From contig NZ_JARXHY010000009.1 in NCBI RefSeq assembly GCF_031127815.1, positions 164,686 through 228,685 of the forward strand: a stretch of DNA of 64,000 nt. Reading direction: 5' to 3'. The position numbers were made by a program, and so were the translations under genes. Origin of the DNA: Pelagicoccus sp. SDUM812003. GTDB taxonomy: Bacteria > Verrucomicrobiota > Verrucomicrobiia > Opitutales > Opitutaceae. The notes below the pieces were generated by a model. It was not told the DNA's origin. It made no database searches and worked only from the letters and a program-made list of their open reading frames with translations. Positions 27,898-35,118 of the stretch are shown piece after piece (position 1 is the stretch's first letter; each line of letters starts with the position of its first letter).

Positions 27898-27975
27898 ATC
27901 GCTCCCCGGGGCAGTCCGTACTGGAGCTCGCCAGCGACTCGGGCCGCCGAACACGGGCGCGATTCCGGTCCGAGA

Positions 27976-30783
27976 CTAGTTTCCCAGCGGAGCTATATCA
28001 CTGCTTATGGGGCTTTCGGCGAGGTCGAAGGCTTCCACGTCGTCGGGCCGCTTAGGATCGAAGCCGTCAAAGGAATCCACCAAGGCCTTGCGCAATGGCA
28101 GCTTGCTCTGGCGAATGCCTTCCGCGACGCACTTGGCCAGCTCATAGGCGCCGTAGTTGTTGTGGTGCGTCGCGTCCTTGCCGTCGTTGCTGAAGGCCAG
28201 CGGAGCCTTTTCAACCCCGAGAGCCTCGTAGAGGTCGACGCTCATCTTCTCCAAGTCGATCAGAGCCACCTTCTCCGCCTTGGCCACCTGACGCATGGCA
28301 TCAGGATAGTCGCCGAGCGTGCTGACGATCTTGCCGTTCTCGTCGAAGTTGCGGCGCTGCATGGAAGTCACTAGCACCGGCGTGGCGCCGCGCAGCCGCG
28401 CTTCCTCGATCAGCATCCTCAGATACGCCTTGTAGGTGGTGCCCGCTTCCACGTAGGTCTGCGGCCACTGACGCTTCTGGTCGTTGTGGGTGAACTGGAT
28501 AAACAGGTAGTCGCCCTCCTTCATCCCCTGCAGGACTTTCGCCAGACGCAGCCCGCTGATGAAGGATTTCATGGTTTCGCCCGATTCCGCATGGTTCGCC
28601 ACCGCGACTTCCGGCTTGAAGAAACGTGGCAGCATCTGCCCCCAGCTCGCCGCGGGTTCGTAGGGCTGATCGGTCACCGTGGAGTCGCCTATCAGATAAA
28701 CGGTCGGCGCCTCCGCCTTTTCGATCGACAACGAACGTACGCTGGGAGCTTCCCCATTGAACTCCAGCGTCAACTTGTCGTCCCAGTGCAACGTCCCGAT
28801 CTCTCGCTCGTTCAGAGCAACCTTGGTTCCGCCAGGAGCGTATTTTTCCGGAGGGACGAGATAAGCGTCTCGCGTATTCACGATTACGCTACGAACGACT
28901 CTCTCCCCTTGTTCGGTCTCGACCTTTTCGAGGAGCAGACGGCGCGACTCCGCTTTCACCGTGTTGGAGCTCGCCTCGTCTTCGTCGCCGAACTCGATAG
29001 CGATGCGATAGTTGCCATCCTCCGCTTTCACGGAAAAGAAAAACGCCCCATCGCTGGCGCTCGTGCCAAGATCGTAGCCGTATCCACTTTCCGGATCGTA
29101 GACATGATCCTTCGCTACGCGAATACCGTCTTCAGGGGAAGAAGCATCAAGCGCGAAGCGGATGTTTCCGGTATTGGCCACGTTCACCGTCATCAGTCCA
29201 GACAGAGGATTCTCCTCGAGGGCCCACAGTCCCTGAGCCACACAGCGAGCGTTCAAAACAGCTCCCTGCTTGCTGGTATGAGTGTGAGCATCGGCGAAGA
29301 GCGGATCGACAGCTCGCTTTCCCAAGGCATCGTAGCGGTCCGCGATGATCGAGTTCAGGTCCACGAACGCGACGTTCTCCTGCTCGGCGACCGTCCGCGC
29401 CCAGCCCGCGTAGCTGTCCGGGCTGCGCGTGATGGTCCCGTCTTCATTCCATTTTTTCCTCGGCACCAGCGAGCAAACGATAGGCGTCGCGCCGAGCTCC
29501 CGTGCCTCCTTGATGAACTGCCTCAGGTACCAGCCGTAGGTATGCACGACCTCGCGCTTGCCGGTGACCATGTTGTCGATTACCTCCGTCTCCTCGCCCG
29601 TTCCCTTGATAGTACCGCGAGCCCGTTTGGCGTCATTGAGGGCGATGTTGTCGTTGTGCCCGAACTGCATCATCACGAAATCTCCAGGCCTGATCATGTC
29701 CTTCACTCGCTTCCAGAACACGCTGGTGTAGAAGGTGCGGCTGCTCAGGCCGCCGACCGCTCGATTCACCACGTTGACCCTGTTTTCGTTGAAGTGCGGG
29801 TCCAAATAGTCGCCCCAGCCCCATTCGCCATTCCAGCCATCGCCTCGACCATTTCTCACCGTGGAGTCGCCGATCAGAAACAAGGTCGGCAAATCGGTCC
29901 GGGCGGGAAACGGAAGATTCAGCCAGGTCGGATCGTCCTTTTCTACAGCCTCGCCCATTTCCGAGAGCCAGCCATCGACCGGACTCGGGCGCAACCCTTT
30001 CAATCCGGCCACCACCACCTCGGCATGCAAGCGAGCGCCCTCCGCTCCGGTATGCACATAGTCCTTGGGAAAAAGCGCGTCCAACGCCTCCTTGCTTCCC
30101 ATCGGCTCCATCTTCTCCACCGCAAGTCCAGTCACGTCGACGAACGGCACGTCCAACTCCTTGGCCAACTCGTAGTCCCAATACCCATACATACCGGAAC
30201 CGCGCTCGAGACGCCCGTCTTTCCAGAGGTTTCGCGCCGTGAGCGATAGCAGCACCGGCTGGCCTCCGCGTTCCCTCACATCGGAAACCATTTTGCGAAT
30301 GTAGTGGCCAAACGTATACACGATCTCGCCCTTTCCGGTGACAGCGTTCTCGATGAAGACGCTCTCATCGCCCAAGCCCGGCAGCGATCCGCGCGCTCGC
30401 AGCGGCCGCGTCGACCCGGGAGGCTCGCGGTTGATGGCGCCTCCGTCGTTATGCCCAAACTGGATCAGAACCACGTCTCCCGGCTCCAGCTCCTGCAGCA
30501 GCTTGTCCCAATGCCCTTCGGTGATGAAGGTGCGACTGCTGCGACCTCCCCGCGCCTTGTTGAGCACCGTCACCTTCTCGCTATCGAAATAGTCGGCAAA
30601 CGGCACCGCCCAGCCTACGCGGCCCTCTCCGCCCGGGGCGGCGGTGGAATCCCCCGCCACGAAGAGACGCGGCAGATTCCGATCCGTTTCAGGATCCGCT
30701 TCCGGTTCGTCACCAAAAGTCTTCTGGGAGGCGCCCAACGCAACTAACGCGCAGGCGATCGAAAGAAAGGAAATAACTCTCAT
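27976..30783 (-). CDS. Secreted esterase with three tandem SGNH domains
   Basis: A 935-residue exported protein with three SGNH/GDSL hydrolase domains of the rhamnogalacturonan acetylesterase type. The nucleophile serines are S46 (FVAGDSTAAPGG), S307 (FLIGDSTVRNG) and S701 (YLIGDSTVTDQP). Domains 1 and 2 also share GGRSSRTF or GGLSSRTF and GHND, so they look like a duplication. Domain 3 has THND. Before domain 3 is a beta-rich module (residues about 530-690, YDPESGYGYDLGTS) like the N-terminal domain of RGAE-type enzymes. The DxxH motif is regular in domain 1 (DYVH) and domain 3 (DATH). In domain 2 it reads FADAHTHTS, with no Asp at the usual place. It probably deacetylates pectin or hemicellulose. 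It lies downstream of a TonB receptor gene on the same strand but after a terminator. Confidence 0.92.
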   Translation of the reverse strand: MRVISFLSIACALVALGASQKTFGDEPEADPETDRNLPRLFVAGDSTAAPGGEGRVGWAVPFADYFDSEKVTVLNKARGGRSSRTFITEGHWDKLLQELEPGDVVLIQFGHNDGGAINREPPGSTRPLRARGSLPGLGDESVFIENAVTGKGEIVYTFGHYIRKMVSDVRERGGQPVLLSLTARNLWKDGRLERGSGMYGYWDYELAKELDVPFVDVTGLAVEKMEPMGSKEALDALFPKDYVHTGAEGARLHAEVVVAGLKGLRPSPVDGWLSEMGEAVEKDDPTWLNLPFPARTDLPTLFLIGDSTVRNGRGDGWNGEWGWGDYLDPHFNENRVNVVNRAVGGLSSRTFYTSVFWKRVKDMIRPGDFVMMQFGHNDNIALNDAKRARGTIKGTGEETEVIDNMVTGKREVVHTYGWYLRQFIKEARELGATPIVCSLVPRKKWNEDGTITRSPDSYAGWARTVAEQENVAFVDLNSIIADRYDALGKRAVDPLFADAHTHTSKQGAVLNARCVAQGLWALEENPLSGLMTVNVANTGNIRFALDASSPEDGIRVAKDHVYDPESGYGYDLGTSASDGAFFFSVKAEDGNYRIAIEFGDEDEASSNTVKAESRRLLLEKVETEQGERVVRSVIVNTRDAYLVPPEKYAPGGTKVALNEREIGTLHWDDKLTLEFNGEAPSVRSLSIEKAEAPTVYLIGDSTVTDQPYEPAASWGQMLPRFFKPEVAVANHAESGETMKSFISGLRLAKVLQGMKEGDYLFIQFTHNDQKRQWPQTYVEAGTTYKAYLRMLIEEARLRGATPVLVTSMQRRNFDENGKIVSTLGDYPDAMRQVAKAEKVALIDLEKMSVDLYEALGVEKAPLAFSNDGKDATHHNNYGAYELAKCVAEGIRQSKLPLRKALVDSFDGFDPKRPDDVEAFDLAESPISSDIAPLGN

Positions 30784-30898
30784 GGCTGGGAAATGGGGTT
30801 AAAAGAAACCTTACTCCAGCCAGACGATCAAGAAGACACGCTAATCCTCTGACTGTCCGAACACCTGCCAAACGAGCAGCGCCCGATGCTTCCGTCGC

Positions 30899-30939
30899 GC
30901 AACTCGTTTTTGCAATGTTGCAAAAACGAGTTGCATCCC
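30899..30939. repeat. Dispersed palindromic repeat, copy 1
   Basis: Perfect 17-base arms GCAACTCGTTTTTGCAA and TTGCAAAAACGAGTTGC with only TG between them, followed by ATCCC. It lies in the 264-base gap between the triple-esterase start and the TonB receptor. A 41-base stretch agrees with 55859-55899 in 37 positions. Confidence 0.8.
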
Positions 30940-30984
30940 TGTTTCGACTCGATGGGTCGTCGTTTGTTCGGTTCGAGGATGAGA

Positions 30985-31018
30985 CAAAAAAGGCGACCCC
31001 ATTTCTGGAGCCGCCTTT
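30985..31018 (-). terminator. Rho-independent terminator of TonB receptor 1
   Basis: On the minus strand, a 12-pair stem with two G-U pairs (AAAGGCGGCTCC with GGGGTCGCCTTT; plus-strand arms 30989-31000 and 31007-31018) has a 6-base loop, followed by a T run (30991-30986). It lies 30 bases after the stop codon of the receptor gene. Confidence 0.85.
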
Positions 31019-31047
31019 GGCAAAGAGTCAACCAGTCTATATGGCTC

Positions 31048-33861
31048 CTAGAAGCTGTAGCGAGCGCCGAGGGCGAAGGTACGGCTGATGAGCCAGTTGC
31101 CGAAGCCGTTGGTTTCGGGATGCTCGTAGTAGCTCTGGTAGATTTCGTCAGTGAGGTTGGTCGCGTCGAAGGTCAGCTTGAAGTTGTCAGAGACGTTGTA
31201 GGTCAGCTGGAAGTCCAAGCTCTGCTGCGGAGCGCGGTAGACGCCGATCGGGTTCGCGAACTGAGCAGCCTCGTTGTTGTTGAGCCAATCTTCACGCCAG
31301 ACGTAGGAGAGGCGGCTGTTCCACTTTTCCTTTTCGTAGGCGAGCACCACGCTGTAGGACGAATCGGATACACCGAAGAAGGGAGAGGTGTCGGTACCGA
31401 CAACTTCACCAGTATCGTCGGTGACCGGGATATCCTGGATCGAATCCAGCATGGTGTAGGAGGCCTGCACGCCAAATCCGTCAAGGATGCCGGGCAGCTC
31501 TTCAGGGAAGTAGACCCATCCGAATTCGACACCGTCCAGCTCGCCATTGGAAGCGTTGTCCGGCTGCGAGAGGATGTAGTCGTATCCTTCGTAGGTCACG
31601 CGGTTGCGGAAGCTAACGACCAAGCCATCGATCTTGCGCTTGAAGACCGTGGCGTAAACCGCGCCGGCGTCTTCAAAGTAGTATTCGAACGCGAGGTCGT
31701 AGTTTTTCGATGTCGTAGCGCGGAGGTTGGGGTTACCACCAGAGGCGGTACCGTATCCGATATTGGTCACGTCTTCAACATAGCGGATGATCGGGTTGAG
31801 GTCCACGAAGCCTGGGCGACGCAGGGTCTCTCCGTAGCTGAAACGAGTACGGAAGTGAGGAGTCCAATCGTAGCGAACGGTGAAGCTTGGCAGGATGTCG
31901 TCGGTCGAGGTCGAGTCATCGGTCCAAACACTGTTCTGGAGATCGAAGAACTCCATATCCGTATCCACATTTACAAAACGGAATCCGAACTGGCCGTCGA
32001 GCCTGCGCTCGCCGACATCCGTACGGAAATCCGCTACCACGTAGGCGCTGGTGGTGACTTCATCGATCTTGAAGTTGGTCGTCAACTGGTGAGTGTCGGT
32101 GCCGGGCAGGCCGTACAGATCGAGGATCTCATCGTGGTTGTTGAAAATGTAGTGGCCGTTTCCAACCAACCAGGAGCTCGGAACGTCGGTGTTTCCATCG
32201 AAGAAGCCTGAGTTCTGGTAGGCCAGTTCAGGATGATCGCTAAGGCGCTGGCCAAGGAACGGAACATATCCAATCTCGCCCGGAAGTCCGTTGTTTCGGT
32301 CGAGGAAGCGATTCGCTTCAACGGCGCCACGATCATCGTAGCGGAGACCGAAGCGCAAAGCGTCGATGATGCCCCAATCCGCATTGTAGTCGCCGTCGAA
32401 CAGGAACTCGATCGCGTCACCTTCGTTGCGGTAGGAGTTGTCGTAGAGCTGAGCGATGGTCCAATTCGCCGGGTTGGTCAGATCGTCGGCTTCACCGAAA
32501 TTCCATGACGGATATCCGGATTCCGAACTGAAATCCACGTCGATCTGACTGTGCACGCGCTCGGTACGCATAGCAAGGAAGTCGCTTTCGAAGGTGCTAT
32601 CCTGATAGGACAGGTCCGCGGTCAGCTTGAGGTTGTCGCTGATGCTCCACTTGCCTCCGAGGGCGAAGAGGTAGCTATCGGTCTTGCTCACGGTTAGGTC
32701 TCCACTCTGGAAACCGTACACGTCCTTCACGTTCTCACGCGACTTGACGATGTTGGTGCCCGGGTAGAGCTCGGCGGAGTGCTCGCCCAAGTTGCCCCAC
32801 CAGTCCACGAAGGAGAAGTGCAGAGAGTTGAAACCTTCGTTGCGGTAGCCGTTGTAGAAGGCTTCGAAGGTGTACTCGGAGCTTTCATCCGGAGCGAACT
32901 GTAGAGAGATGTTGGCGGCCGGACGTTCGCGGTGACCGGTGAAGTCGCTGGCGAAAACCGCGTCGCGAGAAAGCACGTACTCGTATTCTTCACCGTTGAA
33001 GGTGAGCGTGGATCCCGCCTCGGATGGGAGACCGGCATCAAGTCCAGCCTGCCAGATGGGGTTTTCCGTCACGCGACCATCGGTAAGGAAGATGCGCTCG
33101 TAAGGGCCCCAGCCCGGAGGAGGATTGTTCGTGGTGAAGGGAACCATGGCCCCTGCGGTCACGCTTTGGTCGCGGTAGTTGGTTTCCGCATACGAAAGAT
33201 TGATCAGAGCTCCGAACTTGCCCGCATCCGTTTCCCACGTGTTGGTGGTCATGAAGCTGACGTTCGGATCGTAGCTGCCTTCCTGCTCCTGATTGATGAA
33301 GCGGGCGGAAATCACGGACTTACGACCGTCGAAGTAGAACGGGCGCTGCGTCTTCACGTCGATCACACCGGCGATGCCTTGCTCCAGGTGCTCGGCGGAA
33401 CGGGTCTTGAAAACGTCGACACGATTCAGCAGCGAGGCCGGGATGTCGGCGAGAGCGACGGAACGGCCGGACGCGGTGAAAATGTTGCGACCGTTGACCG
33501 TGGTGGCGATGTCGTTCATGCCGCGGATGGAGACCGTGGAGACTTCACCACCGGCGCGGTCCGTCACCTGAACGCCGGTCACGCGCTGGAGAGCTTCCAC
33601 CACGTTGTTGTCCGGGAACTTGCCGATGTCTTCCGCGATGATCGCGTCGACCATCTGGAAGTTGTTGCGCTTGATCTCAACGCCTTCGATGAGACTCTCG
33701 CGGATGCTGCCTTCTACCACGAAGGCATCGAGTTCAAACAACTTCTCGTCCTCTTCCTGACCGAACGCGGCCAGCGGAGAGAGGGTGAGAAGAAGCGCAA
33801 GTGACAGCTTCGCTGCCTTCCTACACGTGGTAGGTTGCATGTTGGGGGTCATGGGGATCAT
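31048..33861 (-). CDS. TonB-dependent outer-membrane receptor
   Basis: A 937-residue receptor. The signal peptide ends LSPLAAFGQ and the mature part opens with the TonB-box-like segment EKLFELDAFVVEGS. The plug domain (residues about 60-180) reads EALQRVTGVQVTDRAGGEVS, then VSIRGMNDIATTVNGR. The beta-barrel follows and the last residues, FALGARYSF, end in the Phe expected of outer-membrane proteins. Receptors of this kind import large solutes; in this phylum they are often linked to polysaccharides. The neighbour (27976-30783) encodes a secreted esterase, so a sugar ligand is plausible. A terminator lies just downstream, so the two are probably separate transcripts. The start has three options (33861, 33852, 33840); none has a Shine-Dalgarno. 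Confidence 0.93.
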   Translation of the reverse strand: MIPMTPNMQPTTCRKAAKLSLALLLTLSPLAAFGQEEDEKLFELDAFVVEGSIRESLIEGVEIKRNNFQMVDAIIAEDIGKFPDNNVVEALQRVTGVQVTDRAGGEVSTVSIRGMNDIATTVNGRNIFTASGRSVALADIPASLLNRVDVFKTRSAEHLEQGIAGVIDVKTQRPFYFDGRKSVISARFINQEQEGSYDPNVSFMTTNTWETDAGKFGALINLSYAETNYRDQSVTAGAMVPFTTNNPPPGWGPYERIFLTDGRVTENPIWQAGLDAGLPSEAGSTLTFNGEEYEYVLSRDAVFASDFTGHRERPAANISLQFAPDESSEYTFEAFYNGYRNEGFNSLHFSFVDWWGNLGEHSAELYPGTNIVKSRENVKDVYGFQSGDLTVSKTDSYLFALGGKWSISDNLKLTADLSYQDSTFESDFLAMRTERVHSQIDVDFSSESGYPSWNFGEADDLTNPANWTIAQLYDNSYRNEGDAIEFLFDGDYNADWGIIDALRFGLRYDDRGAVEANRFLDRNNGLPGEIGYVPFLGQRLSDHPELAYQNSGFFDGNTDVPSSWLVGNGHYIFNNHDEILDLYGLPGTDTHQLTTNFKIDEVTTSAYVVADFRTDVGERRLDGQFGFRFVNVDTDMEFFDLQNSVWTDDSTSTDDILPSFTVRYDWTPHFRTRFSYGETLRRPGFVDLNPIIRYVEDVTNIGYGTASGGNPNLRATTSKNYDLAFEYYFEDAGAVYATVFKRKIDGLVVSFRNRVTYEGYDYILSQPDNASNGELDGVEFGWVYFPEELPGILDGFGVQASYTMLDSIQDIPVTDDTGEVVGTDTSPFFGVSDSSYSVVLAYEKEKWNSRLSYVWREDWLNNNEAAQFANPIGVYRAPQQSLDFQLTYNVSDNFKLTFDATNLTDEIYQSYYEHPETNGFGNWLISRTFALGARYSF

Positions 33862-34248
33862 AGTTTTGTTCTAGTTAGTTTACGCTTGTCGTGATTGATC
33901 ACTGGGGAAGGGTACAACTGGCAGGCGCGCAGAGACGCCCTCTGCATGGCCAATGCGCGATTCCTGTCACCAACCCGCCAAAAAATTTTAGATGAGCGCG
34001 GCGATATCTCAAACCGCTGCTAACGCTTTTCTCAAATCGCCCTCCGGCATTCGCAGGTTTTTCACGCTCCATCCCGGGCGAAGCCCCTAGTCTTCGCGAA
34101 CAGGCGAGCGCTTCGCTGCACGATCGCGCACCGCCGACCCACCGCTGTAGCCCTCGAGCGAGACCAGCAAGCGAACCGTTTTTCCTCGCCCCTGCCGCTC
34201 ACGAAGCTTTTCATCCAAGGCTTTGATATCGAGCAACCTCGACCCCGC
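33862..34248. other. Gene-free divergent promoter region
   Basis: This 387-base gap lies between the divergent TonB receptor and HDOD genes and should hold both promoters. GTGAT-TG-ATCAC (33891-33902) is a short inverted repeat about 30 bases before the receptor start and could be a regulator site. I see no open frame with protein-like sequence, no RNA gene and no terminator. Confidence 0.4.
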
Positions 34249-35118
34249 ATGTCCTTCGATCAGATCGAGAAAATCAACTTGGAGCTGCTACTGGAATATT
34301 CCTCCAGCCTTCCCGCCTCCCCGCGCATCTTCGCTCGACTCTCCCAGCTGATCCAAAACGAGGACACCGCTCTAGACTACATCACCTCCCTGGTGAAGAT
34401 GGACCCCGGTCTGGCCGCCCAGATCCTTCGGGTCACCAACAGCGCCTACTACGGAGCCTCGTTTAAAATCAACGACTTGGACACCGCGATCAGCCGCATC
34501 GGCTTTCGCGAGGTGCAAAAGGTCCTATCCATGGTGGTCGCTCACGAGTGCTTCTACCAAGCCCTGCCCCTGTACGGCATCACCGCCACCGAGTTCGCCG
34601 ACCAATGCGTCGACGTGGCGGTCACCTCCGAAACCCTGGCCAAGCGCGTCGGCTTCGATCCCAACAACCCCTACATCACCGGGCTGCTCCACATCATCGG
34701 CAAACTGGCCATCAACCTCTACCTCGAACGACTCGACCAGTTGGCCGACATATCAGGCCTCGTAAGCGAATCGCGACCGCTGGAGAGCGTCGAAATGGAT
34801 CTCTTCGGCATGACCCACCACCGCGTAGGCGCGGAGCTGCTCAGTCATTGGCAGTTCGAGCCCGCGTGCTGGCAGCCCATAAAAAACCAGTCCTACCCGG
34901 CCTCGGCCTCCACCTTTCTCAAGGAAACCGCCTTGCTCTCGCTGGCCCGCTGGATCGCCACCAAACTCGCCAAGTACGATTGGGAGGACGCCACTCCCGA
35001 GCACATCCGAAGCGCCCTTTCCCTCCTCGGAATCGACCCTCTTGATATCCCAATGCTCATCGACGAAGCCCGCTTCGAAATAAATGACCGAAAGAACATG
35101 CTTTCGATGCTCTTGTAA
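34249..35118 (+). CDS. HDOD domain protein
   Basis: A 289-residue cytoplasmic protein with one HDOD domain (residues about 12-210). Hallmarks are SLPASPRIFARLSQLIQNED, VKMDPGLAAQILRVTNSAYYG, AISRIGFREVQKVLS and GLLHIIGKLAINLYL. HDOD domains are metal-poor relatives of HD phosphohydrolases used in signalling, often tied to chemotaxis, DNA uptake or c-di-GMP. The C-terminal 80 residues are helical. The ATG at 34249 begins the domain almost at once. The 3' end overlaps the next gene by 35 bases, so the two are likely co-transcribed. Role unknown; the operon also holds TPR and ExbB-type proteins. Confidence 0.9.
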   Translation: MSFDQIEKINLELLLEYSSSLPASPRIFARLSQLIQNEDTALDYITSLVKMDPGLAAQILRVTNSAYYGASFKINDLDTAISRIGFREVQKVLSMVVAHECFYQALPLYGITATEFADQCVDVAVTSETLAKRVGFDPNNPYITGLLHIIGKLAINLYLERLDQLADISGLVSESRPLESVEMDLFGMTHHRVGAELLSHWQFEPACWQPIKNQSYPASASTFLKETALLSLARWIATKLAKYDWEDATPEHIRSALSLLGIDPLDIPMLIDEARFEINDRKNMLSMLL

